From JBBRVW01 sp963784645 (GTDB lineage: Bacteria; Actinomycetota; Actinomycetes; JACCUZ01), in contig CAWARY010000015.1 of NCBI GenBank assembly GCA_963784645.1, positions 558,001 to 622,000 of the forward strand: a DNA stretch of 64,000 bases, read 5' to 3'. The position numbers were made by a program, and so were the translations under genes. The notes beneath the pieces were generated by a model, which saw nothing but the letters and a program-made list of their open reading frames with translations, was not told where the DNA came from and did no database searches. Below are positions 36,472 to 45,329 of this stretch, in pieces (within the stretch, counting starts at the first letter, position 1; every line of letters begins with the position of its first letter).

Positions 36472-37461
36472 TCAGACGAGACCGAGGCCCTGCACCGCGT
36501 CGCGCTCCTCGACGAGCTCGGCGACCGAGGCGTCGATGCGGGACCGGGAGAAGTCGTCGACGTCGAGGCCCTGGACGATCTCCCACTCGCCGCCGGAGGA
36601 CGTCACGGGGAAGGACGAGACGAGACCCTCGGGCACACCGTAGGAGCCGTCGGACACGATCGCGGCCGAGGTCCAGTCGCCGTCGGGCGTGCCGTCGACC
36701 CAGCTGAACACGTGGTCGACCGCTGCGTTCGCGGCCGACGCGGCCGACGACGCACCACGGGCCTCGATGATGGCGGCGCCACGCTTGGCGACGGTCGGGA
36801 TGAAGAAGTCGGCGATCCAGGCGTCGTCGTCGAGCACCTCGCGGGCCGGCTTGCCGGCGACCAGGGCGTGCGACAGGTCCGGGTACTGCGTCGCCGAGTG
36901 GTTGCCCCAGATGGTGAGCCTCTGCAGCTCGGTGACCGGCGTGCGCGTCTTGTTGGCCAGCTGGCTCAGGGCCCGGTTGTGGTCGAGCCGGGTCATCGCG
37001 GTGAAGCGCGACTTCGGCACGTCGGGCGCGTGCGCCGCCGTGATGAGCGCATTCGTGTTGGCCGGGTTGCCGACGACCAGGACGCGCACGTCGTCGGCGG
37101 CACCGGCGTTGATCGCCTCACCCTGCGGCTTGAAGATGCCTCCGTTGGCCTCGAGCAGGTCGCCGCGCTCCATACCTGCGGTCCGCGGCCGGGCGCCGAC
37201 GAGCAGCGCGACGTTGACACCGTCGAAGGCCGCACGCGGGTCGTCGGTGATGTCGATGCCGGCGAGCAGCGGGAAGGCGCAGTCGTCGAGCTCCATCGCG
37301 GAGCCCTCGGCCGCCTTGAGCGCGGGCGGGATCTCCAACAGCTTCAGCCGGACCGGGCGGTCCGGGCCGAGCAGCTGGCCGGAGGCGACCCGGAACAGCA
37401 GGGCATAACCGATCGCGCCGGCAGCCCCCGTGACGGTGACGTTGACTGGGTTCTGGGCCAT
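36472..37461 (-). CDS. mdh: Malate dehydrogenase
   Basis: 329 aa, the MalDH group 2 type common in actinobacteria. Rossmann motif TGAAGAIGYALLFRVASG, NPANTNAL, substrate Arg/Asp region TRLDHNRAL, and catalytic His in WGNHSATQYPD. It interconverts malate and oxaloacetate with NAD. The upstream 153 bp contains an inverted repeat (37502-37523) that may serve in control. It is grouped with icd, folD and DUF3017 as in many actinobacteria. Confidence 0.96.
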   Translation of the reverse strand: MAQNPVNVTVTGAAGAIGYALLFRVASGQLLGPDRPVRLKLLEIPPALKAAEGSAMELDDCAFPLLAGIDITDDPRAAFDGVNVALLVGARPRTAGMERGDLLEANGGIFKPQGEAINAGAADDVRVLVVGNPANTNALITAAHAPDVPKSRFTAMTRLDHNRALSQLANKTRTPVTELQRLTIWGNHSATQYPDLSHALVAGKPAREVLDDDAWIADFFIPTVAKRGAAIIEARGASSAASAANAAVDHVFSWVDGTPDGDWTSAAIVSDGSYGVPEGLVSSFPVTSSGGEWEIVQGLDVDDFSRSRIDASVAELVEERDAVQGLGLV

Positions 37462-37501
37462 GGACGGCGCTCCTTCGCGACGGCGGCTCGGCTGCTCGCA
37501 A

Positions 37502-37523
37502 GGTCTCTCGTCATCAAGAGACC
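37502..37523. promoter_or_regulatory. Inverted repeat upstream of mdh
   Basis: GGTCTCT (37502-37508) and AGAGACC (37517-37523) with an 8-nt spacer, 41 bp upstream of the mdh start. Size and place suit an operator or a leader hairpin. The binding factor is unknown, and no like sequence was seen before icd or sucC. Confidence 0.35.
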
Positions 37524-37614
37524 AGGTGACCGCGAGGCTATCCCAGCACGTCCCGCCCGCGTCCGGGAGGGGCGGAGCCGGGCTCCGGCCGGCAGGGACG
37601 CGCCGGGCGGCCTC

Positions 37615-37944
37615 CTATCGCGACGGCGGGACGATGATCGCGAACACGGCCAGCGCCACACCCATGGTCGACAGCACCAGCACGTCGAAGGCGCGGCTGC
37701 GCACGACCAGCAGCCCGACCCGGCGTACCGGCAGGACCAGGCGGGCGACCGCGGCGAGCAGGACCGCCACACCCAGCAGGAAGCAGCCGCTGCGGAAGTG
37801 GCCCAGCGCCACGGCGCCCAGCCCCACGACTCCGAGCCCGAGCACCGAGAGCAGCGGCCACTGGCGGCCGGCCCAGCCGCCACGGATCGGCGGGCGCTCC
37901 TCGGGACCGCGAGCGGTGGGCGCGCTCCCGCTCACCTCATTCAC
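37615..37944 (-). CDS. DUF3017 small membrane protein
   Basis: 109 aa. A polar N-terminus of about 25 residues is followed by three hydrophobic segments: WPLLSVLGLGVVGLGAVAL, FRSGCFLLGVAVLLAAVARLVL, VLVLSTMGVALAVFAIIV. The RVGLLVVRSRAFDVLVL stretch is typical of DUF3017, an actinobacterial family of unknown function found next to folD. It overlaps folD by 4 bp, so the two are coupled. Confidence 0.88.
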   Translation of the reverse strand: MNEVSGSAPTARGPEERPPIRGGWAGRQWPLLSVLGLGVVGLGAVALGHFRSGCFLLGVAVLLAAVARLVLPVRRVGLLVVRSRAFDVLVLSTMGVALAVFAIIVPPSR

Positions 37945-38816
37945 ACGCCCGCCGACGCCGTCCGGCCGGCCAGCGCGCGCTCGGCGCTCTCGACCACGTT
38001 GAGCAGCAGCATCGCCCGGGTCATCGGCCCGGCACCGCCGGGCACCGGCGCCAGGTGACCGGCCACTTCGGCGACCTCCGGTGCGACGTCGCCGACCAGG
38101 CCGGCCGCCGTGCGGGTGATGCCCACGTCGACGACCGCGGCTCCCGGCTTGACCATGTCACCGGTCACCAGGCCCGGCACGCCGGCGGCGGCCACGATCA
38201 CGTCCGCGCGGCGCAGGTGGCCGGCAAGGTCCCGCGTGCCCGTGTGGCAGAGCGTCACGGTGGCGTTCTCGGTGCGCCGGGTGAGCAGCAGGCCCAGCGG
38301 CCGTCCGACGGTGACGCCGCGGCCGACGACGGTGATGTCGAGGCCGGCCGGCTCGACGCCGTGCTCGCGCAGCAGCAGGACGATGCCGCGCGGGGTGCAG
38401 GGCAGCGGCCCGGGCTCGCCCAGCACGAGGAGCCCGAGGTTCGTGGGGTGCAGACCGTCGGCGTCCTTGGCCGGGTCCATCCGCAGCAGCGCTGCGCCGG
38501 CGTCGAGCCCCGCGGGCAGCGGCAGCTGGACGATGTACCCCGTGCACGTGGGGTCACCGTTGAGCTCGTCGACGACAGCCTCGACCTCGTTCTGGGTCGC
38601 GGTGGCCGGCAGCTCGCGCTGCAGCGACGTGATGCCCACCTGGGCGCAGTCCCGGTGCTTGCCCGCCACGTACGACCGGCTGCCGGGGTCGTCGCCCACG
38701 AGGAGCGTGCCGAGCCCCGGCACGACGCCCTGCGCGCGCAGCCGCGCGACCCGCTCGGTGAGGTCGGCGCGGATCGCTGCCGCGGTGGCCCTGCCGTCGA
38801 GGATGATCGCGCTCAC
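37941..38816 (-). CDS. folD: Methylenetetrahydrofolate dehydrogenase/cyclohydrolase
   Basis: 291 aa, normal for bifunctional FolD. Catalytic Lys lies in SYVAGKHRDCAQVGI near residue 53, followed by CTGYIVQLPLP, KDADGLHP and the coenzyme loop VVGRGVTVGRPLGLLL, where a Ser usual in this loop is Gly. It interconverts methylene-, methenyl- and 10-formyl-tetrahydrofolate and so supplies the formyl donor for PurH and PurN encoded 2-5 kb away. It starts the folD-DUF3017 pair. Confidence 0.95.
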   Translation of the reverse strand: MSAIILDGRATAAAIRADLTERVARLRAQGVVPGLGTLLVGDDPGSRSYVAGKHRDCAQVGITSLQRELPATATQNEVEAVVDELNGDPTCTGYIVQLPLPAGLDAGAALLRMDPAKDADGLHPTNLGLLVLGEPGPLPCTPRGIVLLLREHGVEPAGLDITVVGRGVTVGRPLGLLLTRRTENATVTLCHTGTRDLAGHLRRADVIVAAAGVPGLVTGDMVKPGAAVVDVGITRTAAGLVGDVAPEVAEVAGHLAPVPGGAGPMTRAMLLLNVVESAERALAGRTASAGV

Positions 38817-38828
38817 GCGGCGATCCTC

Positions 38829-41351
38829 TCAGGTGCGGTTGAAGGCTCCCACGGGCGTCTCGTGCGCCAGCTCGTACCGCCCGCGACCCCGCGCCTTGGC
38901 GCGGTACATCGCGGCATCCGCCTCGCGCAGCAGCGACCGGACGTCCGCGTCCGGGCCGCCGACCGCGAGGCCGATGCTGGCACCGGTGCGCACCGTCCGG
39001 CCGGCGACCTGCACCGGCTTCTCGAGCACGGTCTTGACGCGTCCGGCCAGGGCGCGCTGCGAGTCGGCCCCGCCGACCCCCTCGGCCACCACGACGAACT
39101 CGTCGCCGCCGAGCCGGGCGACGGTGTCCCCCGGCCGCACGGCGGCCCGCAGCCGGTCGGCCACGGTCACCAGGACCTGGTCCCCGGCCTCGTGGCCGAG
39201 GGAGTCGTTGACCTCCTTGAAGTGGTCGAGGTCGCAGAACATCACCAGGGTCTGCTGGCCGCTCCGCGTCGACCTGGCCAGCGCGTGGGCCAGCCGGTCC
39301 ATGAGCAGGTCACGGTTCGCGAGCCCGGTCAGCGGGTCGTGCAGCGCCTGGTGCTGGAGCTTGGCCTGCGCCGCGCGCGCCGCGGTGATGTCGTGCACCT
39401 GGGCCACGTAGTGCGACGGCGCGTCGTGCTCGTCACGTGCCATCGACACCGCCAGGCGCACCCACACCGTGTCGCCGTCACGCGTGAGGTAGCGCTTCTC
39501 CATCGTGTAGTGGTCGATCGTGCCGGCCGTCAGGAGGGCGAGGTTGTCCAGGTCGGAGTCGAGGTCGTCCGGGTGGGTGATCTGCTGGAACGTCTGGCCC
39601 AGGAGCCCGGCCTCGTCGTACCCCGTGAGCCGGCACAGGGCGTGGTTGACCTCCATGAACGAGCCGTCCAGGTCGACGAGCGCCATGCCGACCGGCGCGT
39701 ACGCCATGGCCGAGCGGAACTGCTCCTCGCTGCGGGCGAGCGCACGGGAGGCGCTGCGCGCCACGGTGACGTCGGTGAAGGTGCTGACGACGCCGGTGAC
39801 CACCGGCATGCCGTCCGGGCCCGTGTCCAGCAGCGGCTCGGAGTTGGCCTCGAGCCAGCCCAGCGTGCCGTCGGCGCGGAAGATCCCGACGGTCACGTCC
39901 CGGACCGGCTGGCCGGTGGCAAGAGCACGGTTGGACGGCAGGTCCTCCGGCCTGACCGCACTGCCGTCCTCGTGGACGATCCGCCAGCCCGCAGCCGTCG
40001 GCCGGCGGCCCGCGAGCCGGTCGAGGTCGACACCGAGGATCTGGGAGGCTGCCTGGTTGGCGGTCAGGATGAGGCCCTCGGCGTCCTGAAGGAGCACACC
40101 CTCCGCCATGGTCGCGACGACCGACCGGTAGCGGCGCTCGGACGACCGGAGCAGCTGGGAGGCCTCGACCTGCTCGGTGACATCCGTGACGCTGCCGAGC
40201 CAGCGGCTCGGCGTGCCGTCGGGGTTGCGGATGGCCGTGGTCGCGGCGTCGACCCAGCGCACCGACCCGTCGGGGCGCAGGTAGCGGTAGCGGCCGGCGT
40301 ACGGCTCGCCCGTCTCCAGGGCGGCCGCCCAGTCCGCGGCCACCCGCTCACGGTCGGCCGGGTGCAGCACCGAGGTCCACTCGTCGCCGGTGACGTCGTC
40401 GGGGGTGCCCGTGAGCTCGCGCCAGCGGAGGTTGACGTAGGTACGTCGCCCCGAGGCGTCGGTCTCGAAGATGCCGACCGGCGTGCCGTCGAGCAGGTAC
40501 TGCAGGCGCTCGCGGTCGGCAGCGGCAAGCCGGTGGCGGTCGGCGCGCTGCGCCACGCGGGCACCGAGCAGGACCGCCGCCAGGGAACCCGAGGTCAGCA
40601 CGAGGACCATCAGGCTCTGGCCGTACGCCGGGTCGAACCAGCCGAGCCGCTCGCCCTGGACCACCAGCCAACCGACGAACACGGGCACCACGAGGGCCCA
40701 GAGGACCGACGCGCGTACCAGGGCGCCTCCGGTGCCGGGCGCGCGGACCGCGCGGGAGGCCGGCAGGTCGGGTCGCTCGAGCAGCACGGCGACCGCCGCG
40801 CTCAGGGCGACCGGGACCGTGGGGGCCACCATCGCGACCGCCCCCTGCAACCCCGCGAGCTCGGTGGAGCCGTAGAGGTGGCCGACCAGGCTGGCGTAGC
40901 CGACAAGGAACGCGAAGCAGCCCAGCACGGTGGCCAGCAGCGGCCGCGAACGGTCCACGGCCAGGGCGAGGACCAGTGCCAGCAGCACCATGGCCGACGA
41001 CGCGGCCATCTGCCCGGTCGGCGCGAACTCGCGCCAACGATCGAGGAACAGGAGGTCGGCCGAGAGCAGCGGCCGGTCCAGGACGTTCGACGCGAGGCCC
41101 TCGGCGCCGATCGTCGCGACCACGGCGAGCAGGGCCCGGCGGACCACCGGCCGCGGACGAAGGCCCAGCACGAGGCCCAGGAGCAGGAACGCGGCGGCGG
41201 TGCTCGGCTTGGTGGGCGACAGGTGCAGCAGGACGGCAGGCAGCGCCTGCGGTGCCAGCAGCCACAGTGCGAGCGCGAGGCTCTCCGTGGCGAGGACGAC
41301 GCGGCCGAGGACCACAGAGAGCCGGCTGAACCGGTCCACGCCCACGACCAT
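38829..41351 (-). CDS. Membrane sensor diguanylate cyclase with three PAS domains
   Basis: 840 aa. Residues 1-275 hold about eight to ten membrane helices (VVLATESLALALWLLAP, STAAAFLLLGLVLGL, MAASSAMVLLALVLALAV and others), a MASE-like sensory part. Three PAS domains follow (about 285-395, 400-525, 530-655), then a GGDEF domain whose catalytic motif GGDEF is at 748-752. An RxxD inhibitory site (RPGD) lies five residues before it. It makes cyclic di-GMP with product inhibition. There is no EAL domain. It is inserted between folD and purH, genes usually found close together. Confidence 0.93.
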   Translation of the reverse strand: MVVGVDRFSRLSVVLGRVVLATESLALALWLLAPQALPAVLLHLSPTKPSTAAAFLLLGLVLGLRPRPVVRRALLAVVATIGAEGLASNVLDRPLLSADLLFLDRWREFAPTGQMAASSAMVLLALVLALAVDRSRPLLATVLGCFAFLVGYASLVGHLYGSTELAGLQGAVAMVAPTVPVALSAAVAVLLERPDLPASRAVRAPGTGGALVRASVLWALVVPVFVGWLVVQGERLGWFDPAYGQSLMVLVLTSGSLAAVLLGARVAQRADRHRLAAADRERLQYLLDGTPVGIFETDASGRRTYVNLRWRELTGTPDDVTGDEWTSVLHPADRERVAADWAAALETGEPYAGRYRYLRPDGSVRWVDAATTAIRNPDGTPSRWLGSVTDVTEQVEASQLLRSSERRYRSVVATMAEGVLLQDAEGLILTANQAASQILGVDLDRLAGRRPTAAGWRIVHEDGSAVRPEDLPSNRALATGQPVRDVTVGIFRADGTLGWLEANSEPLLDTGPDGMPVVTGVVSTFTDVTVARSASRALARSEEQFRSAMAYAPVGMALVDLDGSFMEVNHALCRLTGYDEAGLLGQTFQQITHPDDLDSDLDNLALLTAGTIDHYTMEKRYLTRDGDTVWVRLAVSMARDEHDAPSHYVAQVHDITAARAAQAKLQHQALHDPLTGLANRDLLMDRLAHALARSTRSGQQTLVMFCDLDHFKEVNDSLGHEAGDQVLVTVADRLRAAVRPGDTVARLGGDEFVVVAEGVGGADSQRALAGRVKTVLEKPVQVAGRTVRTGASIGLAVGGPDADVRSLLREADAAMYRAKARGRGRYELAHETPVGAFNRT

Positions 41352-41489
41352 TCCCTCCGTCGACCCGCTCGGCCCCTGAGGCTGTCTTCGGCAGGGGGGT
41401 GGTCGCGCAGCAGGACGAATCGGGCGGCTTGACCGAGTCTTTGCCCGGCCGGACGCCGGGTCCAGAGGGGTGGTGATCGCCGGGCCGGG

Positions 41490-43073
41490 CTAGTGGAAGA
41501 AGTGCCGGACGCCGGTCAGGTACAGGGTGATGCCGGCCGAGGCTGCGGCGGCCACGACCTCCTCGTCGCGCACCGACCCGCCGGGCTGCACGACCGCCCG
41601 GACGCCGGCAGCCGTCAGGACCTGGAGCCCGTCGGCGAAGGGGAAGAAGGCGTCCGACGCGGCGACGGCGCCCGCGGCCCGGTCGCCGGCGCGCGCCACC
41701 GCCAGCCGGGCGGAGTCGACCCGGTTGACCTGGCCCATACCGACGCCCACCGTGGCGCCGTCGGCGGCGAGCAGGATCGCGTTCGACTTCACCGCCCGGC
41801 ACGCCCGCCAGGCGAACTCGAGGTCGGACAGGGTCGGGGCGTCGACCGCATCGCCGGCCGCGAGGGTCCACGCCGCGGGGTCGTCGCCGTCGGCGTCGAC
41901 CTGGTCGCGGGTCTGCACGAGGACACCGCCCGAGACCTGGCGCAGCTCGACGCTGTCGCGCCGGTAGCCGTCCGGGAGCTCGAGCAGCCGCACGTTCTTC
42001 TTCTGCCTCAGCAGCGCCAGGGCGTCGTCGTCGAACGCGGGCGCGACGACGACCTCGGTGAACACCTGCGCCACCTGTTCCGCCATCGCGAGGGTGACGG
42101 GCCGGTTGGTGGCGATGACGCCGCCGAACGCCGACACCGGGTCGCAGGCGTGCGCCCGTCGGTGCGCGTCGGCGACGTCCGCACCGACCGCGATGCCGCA
42201 CGGGTTGGCGTGCTTGATGATCGCGACGGCCGGCTGGTCGAAGTCGAACGCCGTGCGCAGCGCGGCGTCGGCGTCGACGTAGTTGTTGTAGGACATCGCC
42301 TTGCCGTGCAGCACGGTGCCCTGCGCGATGCCCGGTGCGGCCGCGAGGTCGACGTACAGCGCGCCCTTCTGGTGCGGGTTCTCGCCGTAGCGCAGGACGT
42401 CCGCGCGCTCCAGTGCGAGCCCGGCGTACGCCGGCCACCACGAGTCGTCGGCGGCGAGCTCCTGCGCGCACCACTGCGCGACGGCGGTGTCGTAGGCCGC
42501 CGTGTGGGCGAACGCCCGGGCGGCCAGCCGCCGGCGCGCGGCGAGGTCGAACCCGCCGGCCCGCACGGCGACCAGGACGTCGTCGTACGACGGGGGGTCG
42601 ACGACGACGGCGACGCTGGGGTGGTTCTTCGCAGCGGCCCGCACCATCGACGGTCCGCCGATGTCGATCTGCTCGACGACCTCGTCGCTGCCGGCCCCGG
42701 AGGCGACGGTCTCGCGGAACGGGTAGAGGTTGACCACGACGAGGTCGAACGCCTCGACGCCGAGCTCGTCGAGCTGGCGGACGTGGTCGGGGCGCCGGCG
42801 GTCGGCGAGGATGCCGGCGTGCACCTTGGGGTGCAGCGTCTTGACGCGCCCGTCGAGGCACTCCGGGAAGCCGGTCAGGTCCTCGACCGCCGTGACGGGC
42901 ACGCCGGCCGCGGCGATCCGCCCCGCGGTGGAGCCGGTGGAGACCAGGGCGACGCCCGCCTCGTGCAGGCCACGTGCCAGGTCCTCCAGGCCGGTCTTGT
43001 CGTAGACGCTGAGCAGCGCGCGCCGGACCGGCACGACGTCGCCGACCGTCCCGGTCGGGGGGGTGTCGCTCAC
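41490..43073 (-). CDS. purH: Bifunctional AICAR transformylase/IMP cyclohydrolase
   Basis: 527 aa from GTG 43073. N-terminal MGS-like IMP cyclohydrolase domain (ALLSVYDKTGLEDLARGLHEAG, VKTLHPKVHAGIL) and C-terminal AICAR formyltransferase domain with LHGKAMSYNNYVDADAA and the catalytic KHANPCG. It carries out the last two steps of IMP synthesis. GTG overlaps the purN stop by 4 bp (43070-43073). A longer upstream frame in the same phase runs across purN and is not coding. Confidence 0.97.
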   Translation of the reverse strand: MSDTPPTGTVGDVVPVRRALLSVYDKTGLEDLARGLHEAGVALVSTGSTAGRIAAAGVPVTAVEDLTGFPECLDGRVKTLHPKVHAGILADRRRPDHVRQLDELGVEAFDLVVVNLYPFRETVASGAGSDEVVEQIDIGGPSMVRAAAKNHPSVAVVVDPPSYDDVLVAVRAGGFDLAARRRLAARAFAHTAAYDTAVAQWCAQELAADDSWWPAYAGLALERADVLRYGENPHQKGALYVDLAAAPGIAQGTVLHGKAMSYNNYVDADAALRTAFDFDQPAVAIIKHANPCGIAVGADVADAHRRAHACDPVSAFGGVIATNRPVTLAMAEQVAQVFTEVVVAPAFDDDALALLRQKKNVRLLELPDGYRRDSVELRQVSGGVLVQTRDQVDADGDDPAAWTLAAGDAVDAPTLSDLEFAWRACRAVKSNAILLAADGATVGVGMGQVNRVDSARLAVARAGDRAAGAVAASDAFFPFADGLQVLTAAGVRAVVQPGGSVRDEEVVAAAASAGITLYLTGVRHFFH

Positions 43074-43687
43074 GGGAGGGTGACCTTCCTGCCAGTGACC
43101 GTCCAGCCCGCACGGGCCATCCGGCCGACGACGTCGACGAGCATGACGCGCTCCTCGACCTTGATCCGCTCGTGCAACGACTGCTCGTCGTCGTCGTCGT
43201 GCACCGGCACCGCGCGCTGGGCCACGATCGCGCCGGAGTCGACGCCCGCGTCCACGACGAACAGCGTCGCGCCGGACACCTTCACGCCGTGCTGCAGCGC
43301 GTCCCGAGGACCGTGCATCCCGGGGAACGACGGCAGCAGGGCCGGGTGGCTGTTGACGACCCGGCCGGCGAACCGGTCGAGGAAGGCCGTCCCGAGCAGC
43401 CGCATGAAGCCGGCCGACACCACGAGGTCCGGCTCGTGCGCCGCGACGGTCTCGGCGAGCGCGACGTCCCACGCGGCCCGGTCGGGGTGGTCGCCGGGCG
43501 GGCAGACGAACGTCGGCACCCCGGCGGCGACGGCCCGGTCGAGCGCCCCGGTGCCGGGGCGGTCCGCGCCCACGGCCACCAGCCGGACGCCGTACGCCGG
43601 GTCGCGGGTGGCGTCGAGCAGTGCCTGCAGGGTCGACCCCGCGCCCGAGGCCAGCACGACCACGCGCGGTCCGGGGCCGAAGTGCAC
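43070..43687 (-). CDS. purN: Phosphoribosylglycinamide formyltransferase
   Basis: 205 aa. The formyltransferase motif NSHPALLPSFPGMHGPRDAL with catalytic Asn-His and the later Asp in VDAGVDSGAIV are present, with the N-terminal VVLASGAGSTLQALLDA phosphate loop. It uses 10-formyl-THF in step three of purine synthesis. It is coupled to purH, and both depend on FolD for the formyl donor. Confidence 0.96.
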   Translation of the reverse strand: MHFGPGPRVVVLASGAGSTLQALLDATRDPAYGVRLVAVGADRPGTGALDRAVAAGVPTFVCPPGDHPDRAAWDVALAETVAAHEPDLVVSAGFMRLLGTAFLDRFAGRVVNSHPALLPSFPGMHGPRDALQHGVKVSGATLFVVDAGVDSGAIVAQRAVPVHDDDDEQSLHERIKVEERVMLVDVVGRMARAGWTVTGRKVTLP

Positions 43688-43730
43688 GGCCTGACCCTAA
43701 CGGGCGGGCAGGCCTGGTTCGGGCGGCACT

Positions 43731-43780
43731 CTCCCGCCGTTGGTGGTGGAGGTCAGGGCGGCTGGGGATGAGGGCGACGA
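43731..43780. repeat. Dispersed single copy of the 130-bp repeat core
   Basis: CTCTCCCGCCGTTGG is followed by GGTCAGGGCGGCTGGGGATGAG (43751-43772) and GGCGAC, matching the first part of the tandem repeats at 34519-34769 with few changes. It lies upstream of purN, next to the hairpin at 43821-43875. Confidence 0.6.
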
Positions 43781-43820
43781 CCGGCGTCGGGTCGGGCCTC
43801 ACCCGCCGTCGTCCCCGTTT

Positions 43821-43875
43821 GAGTGGCGCGTTGTGGCAGTACTGAAGCGATTCAACATGCCACAACGCGCCAGTC
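43821..43875. terminator. Inverted repeat, family with 16451-16505
   Basis: Arms GGCGCGTTGTGGCA (43825-43838) and complement (43858-43871), loop 19 nt, flanked by GAGT as in the copy at 16451. One base pair in the arms differs from that copy (T-A to G-C), preserving the stem. It follows the DUF6350 gene and precedes purN on the same strand. Confidence 0.6.
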
Positions 43876-43927
43876 AAGACCTGGCGGGAGCAACCCCCTG
43901 CGGCGGGAGAGGAGACCGGCTCGGCGA

Positions 43928-45151
43928 TCAGGCCCGACGGCGCAGGACGAGCAGCGTCGCGGCCATGACCACCGCGATCTCCAGCCCGGCCGCCCCCGCG
44001 ACGGCCCACCACTGCGGCCCGGTCACCGCCAGCCGGCCGGGACCGCCGGGACCGGAGGCGAGCACCGCCAGTGCGGCGACGGCGGCCGCGACGAGTGCAC
44101 CGGTGACGGCGACCGTCTCCGTCAGGGGGCGCCAGCCCTCGCCGGTCACTGCGTCGGCGCGGTGCGCGAGGACGCCGGCAAGCACCCCTGCGGCCACCGG
44201 GACGAGCAGCACGATCGGGGCCCAGCCGGGGCCGGGCTCCTGCGGCAGGGCCGCGAGGAGCGGCACCGCGGGGACCGCCCCGAGGTCGACCCCGAACGGG
44301 GACACCGAGGTGGCGGCGCCGACGGCGAACCCGGGGCCCACGACATAGGCGGTGCCCCATACCGCCGCGGTGGGGACGTAGAGCAGGCAGAGGACGCCGA
44401 GGAGCACGCCGCCGCCGACACCGGCGCCCAGCGCGTCGACGAGCACGGCCGCGCGGTCGCGGTGCGCCAGCAGGGCCGCGCCGGTGAGCAGGGCGCCGCC
44501 CGCGAGCAGGGTGGCGACCGCGCCCGCCCCGGCCGGCAGCGCGGCCCGGACGAGGGGGTGCAGCCGTCGCGACAGCCCGGACCAGGTCCCGGTGGCGCGG
44601 ACCGCGCCGGTGCCCGACCCGAGGGCCGCCACACCGGCAGCCCCGACGAAGGCGCTGACCGGGAGCGCGCGGACCTCACCGGTGCGGGCCAGCAGCGCGA
44701 CGAACGTGGCGAGGACGGCGTACGCCGCCGTGGTGGAGGACGCGAGGGCCAGCACGCCGGTGCGGCCGCGCACCCCGGCCGCTCGGCCGGCCCGCAGGGT
44801 CGCGCCGTGCAGCAGCGCGACCGGCAGGGCGGTGAGGCCGAGCGGCACCAGGGCCAGCTCGCCCCCGGGCACGGCGAGGTGGGCGTGGTGGCCCACCAGC
44901 CAGGCCATCAGTGCGGTGGACACCGCATCGGCGACATCGGCGCCGCTGTCGGCCGCCGAGGCCCAGGCGACGAGGACGACGACCATGACCGCCAGCACGC
45001 CGAGCGCCGCGGAGCGCACCGCGGCGACGATCCCCACGACCGTGAGCGACCAGGTGCCGGCGGGCGGCTCCCCGCCCGGCCGCAGCCGGGACCCCGCGAC
45101 GTGGCCGGCGGGTCGCGGCGGGCGGGAGGGACGGGAGAGGAGCTCGGTCAT
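43928..45151 (-). CDS. DUF6350-type multi-spanning membrane protein
   Basis: 407 aa from ATG 45151. After a Pro/Arg-rich N-terminus there are ten or more hydrophobic segments rich in Ala, Val and Gly (AALGVLAVMVVVLVAWAS, TAAYAVLATFVALLA, AGGALLTGAALLA, VLLGVLCLLYVPTAAVWG). The conserved phrase AYVVGPGFAVGAATSVSPFGVDLG in pieces fits DUF6350, a family found beside purN in actinobacteria and without assigned function. GGGAGAGGAG lies just before the start. It is divergent from the ECF sigma gene. Confidence 0.82.
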   Translation of the reverse strand: MTELLSRPSRPPRPAGHVAGSRLRPGGEPPAGTWSLTVVGIVAAVRSAALGVLAVMVVVLVAWASAADSGADVADAVSTALMAWLVGHHAHLAVPGGELALVPLGLTALPVALLHGATLRAGRAAGVRGRTGVLALASSTTAAYAVLATFVALLARTGEVRALPVSAFVGAAGVAALGSGTGAVRATGTWSGLSRRLHPLVRAALPAGAGAVATLLAGGALLTGAALLAHRDRAAVLVDALGAGVGGGVLLGVLCLLYVPTAAVWGTAYVVGPGFAVGAATSVSPFGVDLGAVPAVPLLAALPQEPGPGWAPIVLLVPVAAGVLAGVLAHRADAVTGEGWRPLTETVAVTGALVAAAVAALAVLASGPGGPGRLAVTGPQWWAVAGAAGLEIAVVMAATLLVLRRRA

Positions 45152-45242
45152 CGCGGTCCATCGTCGCCGCTGCCGACCGTTCCGCCCCGCACCCTGCCCC
45201 CGCTCGGCGGGTCGTCGGCCGCGAACGTGGTGCCGGCCGGGA

Positions 45243-45272
45243 TGCAACCTGCCAGGGTGGTCGCGGGTGATC
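45243..45272 (+). promoter_or_regulatory. Possible autoregulated ECF promoter
   Basis: TGCAACCT (45243-45250) followed 14 nt later by GGGTGATC (45265-45272), 57 bp before the sigma gene. AAC-containing -35 boxes before ECF genes are often recognised by the sigma factor itself. Spacing is short, so this is tentative. Confidence 0.3.
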
Positions 45273-45329
45273 CTCTGTGACAGCGCGCCGGCGGCCCCGG
45301 CGCCCGACGCGACCGGAGGGAGGGCAGCC

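Noticed and set aside
38055..41432. 1125-codon open frame on the plus strand
   Set aside because: Shadow of folD and the GGDEF gene, which show clear domains on the minus strand.
43074..44360. In-frame upstream extension of purH to 956 codons
   Set aside because: It would cross purN and the hairpin at 43821; PurH homology starts at GTG 43073 with a 4-bp overlap to purN.
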